This document shows positions 16,724 through 27,014 of a stretch of DNA of 64,000 nucleotides, in pieces. The notes under the pieces were generated by a model. The model worked only from the letters and a program-made list of their open reading frames with translations, made no database searches and was not told where the DNA came from. Source of the stretch: Paludibacteraceae bacterium (GTDB lineage Bacteria; Bacteroidota; Bacteroidia; Bacteroidales; Paludibacteraceae); assembly GCA_031292565.1 (NCBI GenBank), contig JARLGW010000012.1, positions 400,478 through 464,477 of the forward strand, given 5' to 3'. Both the position numbers and the translations under genes were made by a program. The number at the start of each line of letters is the position of its first letter. Position 1 is the first letter of the stretch.

Positions 16724-17380
16724 ATGATTGAAGTAATAAATATTACCAAAAGTTTTGGTGATTTGAAGGTGTTAAAAGAAGTTAGCCTGAAAGTAGATAA
16801 GGGTGAAATAGTATCGATAGTAGGCCCCAGTGGTGCAGGTAAAACCACCTTACTTCAAATTATCGGGGCGTTGGATAAAGCCGATAGTGGTTCTGTTGTA
16901 ATTAGCGGAACTGAAATTAGCAAATTGAAGGAAAAAGCATTGGCCTCTTTTCGGAACAAAGAAATTGGCTTTATTTTTCAGTTTCATCAGTTACTACCCG
17001 AATTTACCGCGTTGGAAAACGTGATGATTCCTGCCCTGATAGCAAAAACATCGCCCAAGGAAGCAGAGAAAAAGGCGAAAGAATTACTCGATTTCTTAAA
17101 GCTGTCCGACCGTTTCGAGCACAAGCCTAATCAGCTTTCGGGTGGCGAACGCCAACGGGTTGCCGCTGCTCGTGCCATTATTAATAGTCCGTCGGTAATT
17201 CTTGCCGATGAGCCATCGGGAAGTTTGGATACTAAAAATAAAGAAGAATTGCACCGCCTTTTTTTTGATCTTCGCGACCAATTGGGGCAAACCATTATTA
17301 TCGTTACTCACGATAAGCACTTAGCGTCTATTTCCGACAGAATTATAGAGATGCAGGATGGGATGATTATTCCTAACTAA
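16724..17380 (+). CDS. ABC transporter ATP-binding protein, LolD/MacB-type
   Basis: A 218-residue ATPase subunit. Walker [12 protein letters not shown] (residues ~34-44), Q-loop [14 protein letters not shown], signature [14 protein letters not shown] near 137-150 and Walker [10 protein letters not shown] near 160, followed by the H-loop VTHDKH. The [13 protein letters not shown] stretch is typical of LolD, the ATPase that drives release of lipoproteins from the inner membrane. No permease gene is adjacent, so the partner lies elsewhere and the exact role is uncertain. Confidence 0.88.
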   Translation: MIEVINITKSFGDLKVLKEVSLKVDKGEIVSIVGPSGAGKTTLLQIIGALDKADSGSVVISGTEISKLKEKALASFRNKEIGFIFQFHQLLPEFTALENVMIPALIAKTSPKEAEKKAKELLDFLKLSDRFEHKPNQLSGGERQRVAAARAIINSPSVILADEPSGSLDTKNKEELHRLFFDLRDQLGQTIIIVTHDKHLASISDRIIEMQDGMIIPN

Positions 17381-17389
17381 AAAGCAGAA

Positions 17390-18892
17390 TTATAACATAG
17401 AGAGAATTTCTTCCGCTAATTTTCGGTCATTTTGGAGCCGAGGTACTTTGTTTTGGCCCCCCAGTTTGCCTTTTTGCTTCAGCCATTCGTAGAAAATACC
17501 TTCTTTTACAGGGGTTATCTCCAGCTGTAACATGGTGAGATTTTTATATCTTTTTGCTTCGTAATCGGAGTTTATGCTTTGCAGGTTTTTATCCAGCAAT
17601 TCGGCAAACTCTTCAATATTAGCAGGCTGTTTTTCAAATTCAATGAGCCATTGATGGCTTCCTTTGCTTTTGCACGACATAAACACGGGTGCTACGGTAT
17701 ATTCTTTTACCAACGCTCCAGTTTCGGTACACGCTTTGGATAAGGCTTTTTCTGCATTGTCGGCAATAAGCTCTTCACCAAAGGCATTGATAAAATATTT
17801 GGTTCTGCCCGTAATTTTTATCTTGTAAGGATATTTGGAGGTAAAGGTAACTGTATCGCCAATCAAGTACCGCCACAATCCGCTTGAGTTAGAAATAACC
17901 AATGCGTAGTTTGTACCCAGTTCCACTTCTTCAATGGTATATGTGTTGGGAAATGGTTTCCCTATTTCCTCCAGCGGCATAAATTCGTAGAAGGTTTGAT
18001 AATCGAGCATCAGTAGCATAGACGAGTCCGAAAGGTCATCTTGAATAGCAAAAAAACCTTCGGAGGCGTTGTATGCTTCCATGTATTTCATGTTGGGCGA
18101 CGGGATGAGCTGTTTGTATTGTTCCCGGTAGGGATCAAAACTAATGCCTCCATGAATAAAAAGTTCAAGGTTCGGCCACACATCAAGGAGTGAGGTTTTC
18201 CCCGTTTTTTCCAACACTTTTTTTAGCAACGTAAGTACCCATGCCGGAGCACCCGACAGGCATGTTATATCTTCGTGAATCGTGCTGTTTATAATAGCTT
18301 CGAGCTTGGCTTCCCATTCTTTCATTAAAATAATATCCCGGCTTGGTGCTCTAAACATATCTACCACAATGGGAATGTTTTTTAGCATAATGGCCGAAAT
18401 GTCGCCTTCTATAAGATTGGCATCATTTTTCACCAAACTTCCGCCTAGCACAAGCATTTTCCCTCTGAATACTTGAGTGCTAGGGTTTCTGTCCAAGTAA
18501 ATGGCACTGGTGTCTCGCCCACCTCGGTAATGATTTTTCCATAGCATTTCTCTTGTTACGGGGATGAATTTGCTTTTAGACCCGGTGGTGCCCGACGATT
18601 TGGCAAACCAGGATATTTTTCCCGGCCAAAGCAAATTAGGTTCACCTGTTCGTATGCGGGTAATGAAAGGTTCGATGTCTTCGTATGTACATACGGGAAC
18701 GCTTTCCTGGAAGGCTTTTACGGAATGGATGTCTTTGTAGCCGTGGCTTCTTCCCCAAAGGGTTTCTTCGGCAGATTCGATTAAATCGAAAAGAACCTCT
18801 TCTTGAACATGACCAGGACTGGAAGCATAGAGTTGAATTTTTCTCAACCTATGCTTCAAGCCATGTTTGATAAGGGGTTGAAGTGTGTACAT
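17390..18892 (-). CDS. GH3 family adenylate-forming protein
   Basis: A 500-residue protein of the GH3 (auxin-responsive promoter) family, the acyl-adenylate/amide synthetase superfamily. Visible parts: WFAKSSGTTGSKSKFIPVT near residue 100 (the ATP P-loop equivalent), the YMEAYNASEGFFAIQ block near 275 and the YLIGDTVTFTSKYPYKIKITGRTKYFIN hinge near 345-370. Plant GH3 enzymes join amino acids to hormones; the bacterial members have no settled substrate. No signal peptide. Its stop faces the LolD-like gene and it follows the serine palmitoyltransferase gene on the same strand after 39 bases. Confidence 0.9.
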   Translation of the reverse strand: MYTLQPLIKHGLKHRLRKIQLYASSPGHVQEEVLFDLIESAEETLWGRSHGYKDIHSVKAFQESVPVCTYEDIEPFITRIRTGEPNLLWPGKISWFAKSSGTTGSKSKFIPVTREMLWKNHYRGGRDTSAIYLDRNPSTQVFRGKMLVLGGSLVKNDANLIEGDISAIMLKNIPIVVDMFRAPSRDIILMKEWEAKLEAIINSTIHEDITCLSGAPAWVLTLLKKVLEKTGKTSLLDVWPNLELFIHGGISFDPYREQYKQLIPSPNMKYMEAYNASEGFFAIQDDLSDSSMLLMLDYQTFYEFMPLEEIGKPFPNTYTIEEVELGTNYALVISNSSGLWRYLIGDTVTFTSKYPYKIKITGRTKYFINAFGEELIADNAEKALSKACTETGALVKEYTVAPVFMSCKSKGSHQWLIEFEKQPANIEEFAELLDKNLQSINSDYEAKRYKNLTMLQLEITPVKEGIFYEWLKQKGKLGGQNKVPRLQNDRKLAEEILSML

Positions 18893-18931
18893 TAGTTTTT
18901 AACTAACATTAAACACGAAATTTGTAGCATA

Positions 18932-20119
18932 TTAAATGATGCCTAACAGTTTGGCATTCTTAGTTATCTTCTCTACAGCTTCGTCTATTTGGGCAATGGT
19001 ATGCGTTGCCATCAAGGAGAAACGGATTAACGTGTCTTCGGAGCGAACAGCCGGTGAAACAACAGGGTTTACAAATACACCATCTTCCATCAACATGTGG
19101 GTCAATTGGAATGTTTTAGCATTATCTCTTACATATAACGGGATAATTGGAGTAGAAGTGTGTCCGATTTCAAAACCGGCATTTCTAAAGGCTTCCAGTG
19201 AATGTTTGGTTATTTTCCACAAGTTTTCTTGTCTCCAGGATTCTTCTTCCATCACATCCAATGCCGCTAATACACTGGCTGTAGATGCCGGGGTGATACT
19301 CGCACTGAAGATAAGAGTTCTAGAGGTATGCTTTAAGTAATTGATGATGTCATTGTCTGCTGCAATAAATCCGCCGATACTGGCTAATGATTTACTGAAA
19401 GTACCCATAATAAGGTCAATGTCATCAGTCAACCCGAAATGGTTGCAAAGACCTTTTCCTTTATCTCCAAAAACGCCTAAAGAATGGGCTTCATCAATCA
19501 TGAGAGATGCGTTATATTTTTTAGCTAAAGCTACCATTTCGGGCAACTTGGCTACATCTCCTTCCATGCTGAACACTGCATCCGAAACAATAAGTTTTAT
19601 TCTATCGGGATCGCATTTTTTAAGCATTTTCTCCAACGAATCCATGTCGTTGTGCTTGTATTTTATCTGTTTGGAGAAGGAAAGTCTTTTTCCTTCAATA
19701 ATAGAAGCATGGTCAAATTCATCGTATAGCAAAAAATCGTCTTTGCCTGTTAAGCAAGGGATAACGCCGGAGTTAACGGTAAACCCGGTTGCATATACAA
19801 GAGCTCCTTCTTTGTGGACTAATTTTGCCAAACGATTCTCCAGCTCCAGATGAATATCCAGCGTTCCGTTTAAAAAACGTGATCCGGCACATCCTGTTCC
19901 ATATTTTTCAATGGCTTTAATGGCTGCTTCTTTGATTTTGGGGTGATTGGTCAAACCCAAGTAACTATTTGACCCAAACATAAGAACGGGTTTCCCGTCT
20001 ATTTGCACAACAGTGTCTTGATCTGATTCTATGGCTCTAAAATATGGATATAAACCCAATGCCATAACTTTCTGTGGTTCTTTATACTGTGCAAGTTTTT
20101 CTCTTAAAAGGCTCTCCAT
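18932..20119 (-). CDS. spt: Serine palmitoyltransferase-like aminotransferase (alpha-oxoamine synthase)
   Basis: A PLP enzyme that condenses L-serine with a fatty acyl-CoA to 3-ketosphinganine, first step of sphingolipid synthesis in Bacteroidota. The sequence follows the Bacteroides enzyme closely as I remember it: GYPYFRxIE-type start, FGSNSYLGLTNHP, TGCAGSRFLNGTLDIHLELE, the HASIIEGKRLSFSKQIKYKHND block and the PLP lysine in GTFSKSLASIGGF. Related enzymes (KBL, AONS) share the fold, so the substrate is not fully certain. The ATG at 20119 gives MESLLREKL; a longer form from 20164 adds unrelated residues. A TACTTTTG box lies at 20151-20158 on this strand. Confidence 0.85.
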   Translation of the reverse strand: MESLLREKLAQYKEPQKVMALGLYPYFRAIESDQDTVVQIDGKPVLMFGSNSYLGLTNHPKIKEAAIKAIEKYGTGCAGSRFLNGTLDIHLELENRLAKLVHKEGALVYATGFTVNSGVIPCLTGKDDFLLYDEFDHASIIEGKRLSFSKQIKYKHNDMDSLEKMLKKCDPDRIKLIVSDAVFSMEGDVAKLPEMVALAKKYNASLMIDEAHSLGVFGDKGKGLCNHFGLTDDIDLIMGTFSKSLASIGGFIAADNDIINYLKHTSRTLIFSASITPASTASVLAALDVMEEESWRQENLWKITKHSLEAFRNAGFEIGHTSTPIIPLYVRDNAKTFQLTHMLMEDGVFVNPVVSPAVRSEDTLIRFSLMATHTIAQIDEAVEKITKNAKLLGII

Positions 20120-20352
20120 AAGAACAATGATTTTATGTTGAAAAGACGGGCAAAAGTATAACATATTTGCTTAACTTGTTTATTTTTGGGCAAAAAACAT
20201 AATGTTGATTTTGTTTTCGTTGTAATAAATTCGCAACAAATAATTGATTTATAAAAGTTTAAAACAATTCTCTTTAACAAAGACATTTAAGATCAATAAT
20301 TCTCGTTGTTTATAAAAATAAAATATACTTTTACTTTATTAAATTACACACT

Positions 20353-21240
20353 ATGCTTTTGATAAAAGGAGCTTTTGCTAAAGAACCGTTTTGGATTAAG
20401 ATTTTTCTTTTCTTTTTTCTTTCCGTGTTTGGGCTATTAATCGGCGGCCTATTATGCTATGTTTTATTTCAAAAATCGCAAGGAATTGATGCCTTGAGGT
20501 GGTCTCAATTTATTATTTCCCTTGCTAGTTTTTGCCTGCCGGCCTTCATTTCGGCTTTAATATTTCAAAGGTCGTTGCTAACCTTTTTACGGGCAGATAA
20601 ATATCCTTCATTTATTTTTATTTTTCTTGCCATTTTTGCGATGATTTTGTTTCAACCTGTTATTAATCTTATTTCGTCTTGGAATCAGCAGCTTCAGCTT
20701 CCCGCTTTCATGTCCGGCCTATATAAAGCCATGCAATCAATGGAAGCCTCTGCTAATGATTTAACCCGGCAATTTTTGGCTCAACAAAAAACAAAGGATC
20801 TGTTCGTAAATATATTTTTTCTGGCTTTAATTCCGGCTATAACCGAAGAGCTCTTTTTTAGAGGAACGTTACTGCGACTGCTGGAAGAAAAAATGAGTGT
20901 GAATTGGAGCATTTGGATCGTAGCCATCATATTTAGTACCTATCACATGCAGTTTTTTGGTTTTGTGCCACGTATTCTATTAGGTGCATTGCTTGGCTAT
21001 ATCGTAGTTTGGAGCCATTCGCTCTACCTGGGTATGTTCGCTCATTTTATTAATAATGCAGGGTTTATTCTTTTTAGCTATTTGTCGGCAAACCATTATA
21101 TTGCTTTTGATGTAGAAACCCTAGGTGTTAGTTGCAACCAATGGTGGATCACAGTTTCCACTTTCCTTGTGGCTTCCCTGCTCATTTTCTTTATGTATAA
21201 AGAATTTAAAAGCGGAAAAGGGCAAAGCAATCCCTCATAA
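20353..21240 (+). CDS. CPBP family intramembrane glutamic protease
   Basis: A 295-residue multi-pass membrane protein (about seven to eight segments). The CAAX-protease/bacteriocin-processing motifs are visible: EELFFRGTLLRLLEE near residue 168 (EExxxR), FSTYHMQFFGFVPRILLGALLGY near 197 and FAHFINNAGFIL near 235. Family members are involved in peptide processing or immunity, but the target here is unknown. It lies upstream of porW on the same strand with a 131-base gap that holds a promoter, so it is probably transcribed apart. Confidence 0.88.
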   Translation: MLLIKGAFAKEPFWIKIFLFFFLSVFGLLIGGLLCYVLFQKSQGIDALRWSQFIISLASFCLPAFISALIFQRSLLTFLRADKYPSFIFIFLAIFAMILFQPVINLISSWNQQLQLPAFMSGLYKAMQSMEASANDLTRQFLAQQKTKDLFVNIFFLALIPAITEELFFRGTLLRLLEEKMSVNWSIWIVAIIFSTYHMQFFGFVPRILLGALLGYIVVWSHSLYLGMFAHFINNAGFILFSYLSANHYIAFDVETLGVSCNQWWITVSTFLVASLLIFFMYKEFKSGKGQSNPS

Positions 21241-21297
21241 AATGGCTTAATTCATATTTATTATGGGTTAATTACGAAATTTCACTAAATACATAAA

Positions 21298-21326
21298 TTT
21301 GCAGGCACAAAAAAAGTGTATTTTTG
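21298..21326 (+). promoter_or_regulatory. Promoter of porW
   Basis: TTTG at 21298-21301 and TATTTTTG at 21319-21326, spaced by 17 bases, match the Bacteroidota promoter form with slightly short spacing. The predicted start of transcription leaves a leader of about 40 bases before the TTG start at 21372. Confidence 0.45.
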
Positions 21327-21371
21327 TCATATCATTAAATTGAAAACTTTTATCTTGTCAAAATTCAAGGT

Positions 21372-24300
21372 TTGAAGAAAATAATACGTAACATATCTTT
21401 TCTATTCGTGTTTGTATGTTTGTTTTTAGCCTGTTCTACTAATAAGAACACGTGGCTATCAAGAAATTACCAAGCAATGACTACTCGTTATAATGTTTAT
21501 TTCAATGGAAATGAAAGTTATAAGGAGGGTATGACTAATATTTTCAAATCAAATGTTGATGATTATACAAAAGTATTGCCCCTGTACCCTATTAGTAATC
21601 CGGGCAGTGCTGCAGCGGCCACTATGCAAATGGAGCGAGCCATAGAAAAAGCAAAAAAAGCAATCAAGCTGCACTCTATCCGAAAAAAACCACAAAAAGA
21701 CCCTAAGAGGATAAAAGACCCTAAATATCAGGCATTTCTTAAACAGGAGGAATATAATGAGCAAATAGACGAGGCTTGGATTTTGTTTGGTAAAGCCCAG
21801 TTTCATAAAGCAAATTTTTTGCCTGCCGTTGGTACTTTTACTTATATAACCCGTCATTTCTTTTGGAATAAGGGTGCCGTTGCTGAAGCCCGTATTTGGC
21901 TTGCACGCAGTTATGCCGAAATGGGTTGGTATTATGATGCTGACGAAGCACTGAATCAAGCGAATAAAGAACAAGTTCCGGCCAAGTTGAGCGGACTCTT
22001 TGCCGCCGCTAAATCCGATTTGTTGCTAAAACAACGACAATATAAAGAAACCATCCCTTTTCTACTTATCGCGGTTGAGAATGAGCAGGATAAAAAACAG
22101 CGTACCCGATTCTATTTTGTACTCGCGCAACTTTACCGGATGCAGCATGAAAACGAAAAGGCAACGTTTTATTATTCAAGGGTAATAAAAGCCAGTCCGC
22201 CGTTCGAGATGACATTCAACGCTCGTCTAAACAGGGCGGAGGCCGATGGTAAAAACACTGAGAAATCAGTGAAAACGCTAAAAAAGATGCTTAAAAATAC
22301 CCAATATGCTAAATATCAGGGTAAGATATATTACACAATCGGGCAGGTATATCAAGGGCAGAATCAAATACCGATGGCTATTACAAATTATAAGTTAGCC
22401 ATAGAAAAAAGCAAGAACGATGCACCTACCAAATTGCAAGCGTTGGTTACCTTGGCTGATTTGCATTACAGCCAGAGTAAATATTTGCTTGCCCAACCAT
22501 ATTATAATGAAGCGGCATCGGAAATGCACGTGTCTGACCCCGATTATGAAAGAGTGTCAAAGCGCAGCCAGATGTTGGGCGAGCTTGCACAGCAACAGGA
22601 AATTGTCGTTTTGCAGGATAGCTTGCAGGCATTGAGTCGGTTGACTGAAAAAGAAAGAATAGCAAAGGTTGAAGCTTTGATAAAAAAGCTACAGGATGAT
22701 GATGCTGCCATGAAAAAGAAACTGGCTGAAGAAACGGAAGCTCAAAACAACCAGTTTGCAAGCGATTCGGCCTCGGCTCAAACAAACGCCTTGATTAATA
22801 AGAACCAAGGCAATTGGTATTTTTACAACAAAGCCTTGATACCGTCGGGGAAAACTGATTTCATTCGGAAATGGGGTTCCCGGAAATTGGAAGACAACTG
22901 GCGACGAAAAGATAAAGCGGTTGTAACCACGGAGGAGGAAACTCAATATGCCGAAAATGACAGCACAACTAAAAATTCAGCACAAAAGGATAAAAAAGGC
23001 TCAGATGCCAAAGCTGATTCGTCGGGTATAAACACGAACGTGCAACAGTATTTGAAGCAAGTGCCTTCAACAGAGAACCAAATAAAGGCATCCAACGAGC
23101 AAATAGCCGCCGCGCTGTATAAAATGGGTATGATTTACATGGAAGGTTTGGAAGATATGCCTTTGGCTATTCAAACTTTTGAAGAGTTGGAACGCCGATT
23201 CCCAACGGATAAGCGATTGCCTGATGCTTACTACTCGCTTTATCAGATGAATATGAAGGCTAAAGATTCGGTTCAGGCTGATATATATCGGAACAGGCTA
23301 ATAGCTAAATTCCCCGAATCCACTTATGCCAAAGCATTGTCGCAACCTGATTTCGTTCAAAAAATGATTCAGATGAATCTGGTGCAAGATTCATTATACC
23401 AAGGAAGTTACATTGCATACACTAAAAGCGATTATCCAACCGTTTTTAGCAATTATAAAAATGTAAAGGAAAAATATCCATTATCGCCCTTAATTCCTAA
23501 ATTCATGTTTATCAATGCTCTGAGCGAAGGTAAAACAGGAAATCAAGAGCAGTTCAGAAACGGGTTGAAGCAGCTTATCACCGAGTACCCTAAAAGTGAT
23601 GTAAGTGCTATGGCTAAAGATATTTTGGCTCTCGCTATGCAAGGCCGTGAGGTTCAGGCGGGAAGCTCTTTTGGTTCCATACTGCATTTGAGAGATTCGT
23701 TGAATACCCGTTCGGCTACCGGAGGTGCCGATTCGTTGAAATTCTCCCCGGATAAGAGAGACCGACATCTTATTGTTATTGTTGCTCCGAAAGAAGTAGA
23801 TATGAACAAGCTCCAGTTTGATGTGGCTAGTTATAACTTCACTGGTTTCTTGGTGAAAAACTTTGATTTGGACATAGAAAAATATAAAACAAACACCAAT
23901 TTGCTGGTAATTTCAGCTCTCGATGATTTGGATGAAGCCCAATGGTATCAACAAGGTTTGGTAAACAATCAGGATATTCGGTTGTTCTTAAAGACAAAGG
24001 ATTGTTATTCGTTTGTAATTTCCGAAGTTAATTATCAGTTGATAAAGAAAGGGTTGACTATCGACAGCTATCTTGATTTTTACAATACCAAGATAGCACC
24101 GCCCGTGAAACAGGAAAAGAACACGAAAGCCGATACTACGCAAGCATCGTCGATGTTCCGTCAGCCAAAGATTGATAGTGTGTCAGCGACTGGCTCTGTG
24201 GCTCAAGCAAACAATGGCATGGCAGGCAAAGATTCTGTATCTCAAACCCAGGCCGGAAATAGCTTGAAGCAAGATACCGTGGTGGCGAAACCCGATGCAC

Positions 24301-24674
24301 CTAAGTTTAAGATTGATATGATGGATCCTCATGCCTATGCCATCGTGGTGCTGAAAGGAAGTTTCGATTTCAAGAAATTGAAAAAAGCCTTGGACGCGTA
24401 TAACGCGAAAAATTACGTGATGGCAAACCTGAGAATATCGCAGATCACTGTGGGGCAACAGCAAATAATAGTTGTGGGGATGCTTTCGGATGCAAATACA
24501 GCCAAGTCCTATTTATTTGGTATAATTAGGGAGCGGGAATTATTTGATGATAATTTAAAAAATACTGAATATCGAAACGTAATTATCACGAATAGAAATT
24601 TGCAGGAATTGGTTAAAACAAAAGGAGTTTCCGAATATTTGGATTTTAACCGGAACACGTATATGAAACAATAA
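21372..24674 (+). CDS. porW: TPR lipoprotein PorW/SprE, type IX secretion component
   Basis: An 1100-residue lipoprotein with many tetratricopeptide-type helical repeats (clearest at residues ~130-400 and 580-760). The signal peptide ends LFLACS with the lipid-modified cysteine at residue 21; this fixes the start as the TTG at 21372, since no ATG precedes it in frame. A charged, disordered stretch (KKGSDAKADSS, residues ~515-555) splits the two repeat regions. Length, lipobox and position next to porX match PorW of Porphyromonas and SprE of Flavobacterium, which are needed for type IX secretion and gliding. It is followed by porX after 22 bases. Confidence 0.85.
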   Translation: MKKIIRNISFLFVFVCLFLACSTNKNTWLSRNYQAMTTRYNVYFNGNESYKEGMTNIFKSNVDDYTKVLPLYPISNPGSAAAATMQMERAIEKAKKAIKLHSIRKKPQKDPKRIKDPKYQAFLKQEEYNEQIDEAWILFGKAQFHKANFLPAVGTFTYITRHFFWNKGAVAEARIWLARSYAEMGWYYDADEALNQANKEQVPAKLSGLFAAAKSDLLLKQRQYKETIPFLLIAVENEQDKKQRTRFYFVLAQLYRMQHENEKATFYYSRVIKASPPFEMTFNARLNRAEADGKNTEKSVKTLKKMLKNTQYAKYQGKIYYTIGQVYQGQNQIPMAITNYKLAIEKSKNDAPTKLQALVTLADLHYSQSKYLLAQPYYNEAASEMHVSDPDYERVSKRSQMLGELAQQQEIVVLQDSLQALSRLTEKERIAKVEALIKKLQDDDAAMKKKLAEETEAQNNQFASDSASAQTNALINKNQGNWYFYNKALIPSGKTDFIRKWGSRKLEDNWRRKDKAVVTTEEETQYAENDSTTKNSAQKDKKGSDAKADSSGINTNVQQYLKQVPSTENQIKASNEQIAAALYKMGMIYMEGLEDMPLAIQTFEELERRFPTDKRLPDAYYSLYQMNMKAKDSVQADIYRNRLIAKFPESTYAKALSQPDFVQKMIQMNLVQDSLYQGSYIAYTKSDYPTVFSNYKNVKEKYPLSPLIPKFMFINALSEGKTGNQEQFRNGLKQLITEYPKSDVSAMAKDILALAMQGREVQAGSSFGSILHLRDSLNTRSATGGADSLKFSPDKRDRHLIVIVAPKEVDMNKLQFDVASYNFTGFLVKNFDLDIEKYKTNTNLLVISALDDLDEAQWYQQGLVNNQDIRLFLKTKDCYSFVISEVNYQLIKKGLTIDSYLDFYNTKIAPPVKQEKNTKADTTQASSMFRQPKIDSVSATGSVAQANNGMAGKDSVSQTQAGNSLKQDTVVAKPDAPKFKIDMMDPHAYAIVVLKGSFDFKKLKKALDAYNAKNYVMANLRISQITVGQQQIIVVGMLSDANTAKSYLFGIIRERELFDDNLKNTEYRNVIITNRNLQELVKTKGVSEYLDFNRNTYMKQ

Positions 24675-24696
24675 TTTTTTAAAATAGTACGGATAG

Positions 24697-26241
24697 ATGA
24701 AAATACTTTGGACCGATGATGAAATCGACTTGCTTCGCCCCTATCTCATTTTCTTGGAAGAAAAAGGGTATGAGGTACTTACGGCAAACAATGGACAGGA
24801 TGCTATAGATCTTTGCCGTGAAAATAATTTCGACATTATTTTTTTGGATGAAAACATGCCGGGGCTAAGCGGATTGCAAACCCTCTCGCAAATAAAAGAG
24901 ATAAATAGCGGCATCCCGGTGGTGATGATAACCAAAAACGAAGAAGAAAACATTATGGATATGGCTATCGGAAGCAAAATAGCCGATTACTTAATAAAGC
25001 CCGTCAATCCAAATCAAATTCTACTTACGTTAAAGAAACACATCCATAAAAAAGAAATAATAACAGAACAAACCACAACAAATTACCGCTCGGAGTTCAA
25101 CCAGATTGGGATGCAGATAAACGATTGCGTTACTTATGCCGATTGGACTGTTCTATACAAGAAACTTCTATATTGGGAGTTGGAGCTTGATGCATCCAAT
25201 AATGAGATGAAGGAATTGCTTCAAATGCAAAAGGTGGAGGCTAACAGCGCATTCACTAAATTTATTAAAAAAAGATATACATCATGGTTTGAAGATCCCG
25301 ATTCAAAACCCATGATGAGCCCCGATTTCTTTAAGAAAAAGGTTTTCCCATTAATAGATAATGGCGAAAAGGTATTCGTTGTGGTAATAGATAACTTTCG
25401 CTACGACCAATGGATGGCCATTAAGGAGTTGCTAAACGAATATTATATTTTTACCGAAGAAGAATCTTATTACAGCATTTTGCCCACAGCCACTCAATAT
25501 GCCCGCAATGCTATTTTTAGTGGACTTATGCCCCTTCAAATCCAGCAAATGTATCCCAACTTATGGGTGGATGAAGAAGCAGAAGAGGGCAAAAACATGC
25601 ACGAAGAAGCCCTTATGCAAACACAGCTTGATAGGTTTCGTAAAAAATACACGTTCTCTTATCATAAAATAAACGACTCTCAATCAGGCGAAAAGCTTAT
25701 TGAGAAGATTCCTACACTGATAAACAATACGTTCAACGTGTGTGTGCTCAATTTCATAGATATGCTTTCGCATGCAAAAACCGAATCGAAAATGATGCGA
25801 GAGTTGGTTCAGGATGAGTCCGCCTATCGTTCATTAACCCTCTCGTGGTTCAAGCACTCCTCCACGTTGGATTTATTTCGGGTTTTATCTGAAAACAAAA
25901 TCAAAGTGATACTCACCACCGATCATGGCACTATAAAGGTAGATAACCCCATAAAAGTGGTGGGCGATAAGGGCACGAATGTAAATTTAAGATACAAGGT
26001 GGGTAAAAACCTGGGATATAATAAAAAAGAGGTGTTTGAAATAGCACAAGCCGCCAAGGTGGGGTTGCCAAATCCGAATTTAAGCTCGGTTTACATTTTC
26101 GCCTCGAACGACGATTTCTTTGCATATCCCAATAACTATAACCATTACGTAAGTTATTACAAGAATACATTTCAGCACGGCGGCATTTCATTGGAGGAAA
26201 TGATCATCCCGTGCGTTGTTATGGAACCAAAAGAATCTTAG
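24697..26241 (+). CDS. porX: Response regulator PorX with PglZ phosphodiesterase domain
   Basis: A 514-residue two-domain protein. Residues 1-120 are a receiver domain: the acidic pair D7-D8, the phosphoacceptor aspartate at about residue 51 (IIFLDENMPG) and the lysine in DYLIKPVNP. Residues ~200-510 are a PglZ/alkaline-phosphatase fold with VVVIDNFRYDQW, the nucleophile threonine in SILPTATQYARNAIF, and metal ligands in LTTDHGTIK. PorX is the regulator that works with PorY and SigP to control the type IX secretion genes and that hydrolyses oligonucleotides in characterised members. Its last four bases overlap the convergent cdaA gene. Confidence 0.92.
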   Translation: MKILWTDDEIDLLRPYLIFLEEKGYEVLTANNGQDAIDLCRENNFDIIFLDENMPGLSGLQTLSQIKEINSGIPVVMITKNEEENIMDMAIGSKIADYLIKPVNPNQILLTLKKHIHKKEIITEQTTTNYRSEFNQIGMQINDCVTYADWTVLYKKLLYWELELDASNNEMKELLQMQKVEANSAFTKFIKKRYTSWFEDPDSKPMMSPDFFKKKVFPLIDNGEKVFVVVIDNFRYDQWMAIKELLNEYYIFTEEESYYSILPTATQYARNAIFSGLMPLQIQQMYPNLWVDEEAEEGKNMHEEALMQTQLDRFRKKYTFSYHKINDSQSGEKLIEKIPTLINNTFNVCVLNFIDMLSHAKTESKMMRELVQDESAYRSLTLSWFKHSSTLDLFRVLSENKIKVILTTDHGTIKVDNPIKVVGDKGTNVNLRYKVGKNLGYNKKEVFEIAQAAKVGLPNPNLSSVYIFASNDDFFAYPNNYNHYVSYYKNTFQHGGISLEEMIIPCVVMEPKES

Positions 26242-27014
26242 TTTTCAAAATGTTCTTTGGAAAGTAACCGTTCCAGTTGTTCGGCGGAAACGTCAACCGT
26301 AAGTCGTCCATTTTGGGCAATAGAAATACGTCCCGTTTCTTCCGACACAACAATGGCAGTAGCGTCAGTTCTTTCAGTTACTCCCAGCGCGGCTCTATGT
26401 CTTAGTCCTAGTCGTTTGGATATATTCTGGTTTTGCGAAACAGGTAAGATGCATCCCACGGCCATGATCTTTTTATCCGAAATAATCATGGCACCATCGT
26501 GCAACGGACTGTTTTTGAAAAATAAATTTTCAATCAGGCGGGAGTTAATGTTCGCTTTAACAACTTCGCCCGTTGTGAAAAAATCGCTCAGCGTTGCGTT
26601 TTTTTCAATAACAATAAGAGCCCCGCATTTATTTCTTGACATATTACGGCAGGCAAGAACCAATTGCATGATGGCAAAATTTTCCAATTCGGGCATGATT
26701 CCCGATTTTCTGTAGACCCATTTTATAAATCGCCAGTTCTGTTTGCTTCCTACTAAGGAAAAGAATCGTCTGATTTCGTTTTGGAAAATAACAATTAAAG
26801 CAATAACTCCGACACTCATTATTTTGTCGAAGATAGCACCCAGTAATTCCATTTTCAAAACGAAAGAGATAATAAACCAGCAGATAACAAACGCTATTAT
26901 TCCGAAGAAAATATTGACGGCATTGGTTCCTTTTAGCAATAAAAAAGTTTGGTACATTAAAAATGTTACCAATAAAATATCAATAATGTCTTTTAGACCG
27001 AATTCAAGTCCCAT
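26238..27014 (-). CDS. cdaA: Diadenylate cyclase CdaA
   Basis: Makes cyclic di-AMP from two ATP molecules at the inner membrane. The first ~80 residues hold three membrane segments (about 10-27, 32-52, 60-78). The DAC domain follows with FFKNSPLHDGAMII (DGA motif, near residue 172) and LGLRHRAALGVTE (RHR motif, near 205). Length 258 is normal. No CdaR gene is adjacent, as expected outside Firmicutes. Convergent with porX and divergent from gldJ. Confidence 0.93.
   Translation of the reverse strand: MGLEFGLKDIIDILLVTFLMYQTFLLLKGTNAVNIFFGIIAFVICWFIISFVLKMELLGAIFDKIMSVGVIALIVIFQNEIRRFFSLVGSKQNWRFIKWVYRKSGIMPELENFAIMQLVLACRNMSRNKCGALIVIEKNATLSDFFTTGEVVKANINSRLIENLFFKNSPLHDGAMIISDKKIMAVGCILPVSQNQNISKRLGLRHRAALGVTERTDATAIVVSEETGRISIAQNGRLTVDVSAEQLERLLSKEHFEN

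Noticed and set aside
19341..19853. 170-codon plus-strand frame opposite the serine palmitoyltransferase gene
   Set aside because: Antisense shadow; no domain and no promoter box.
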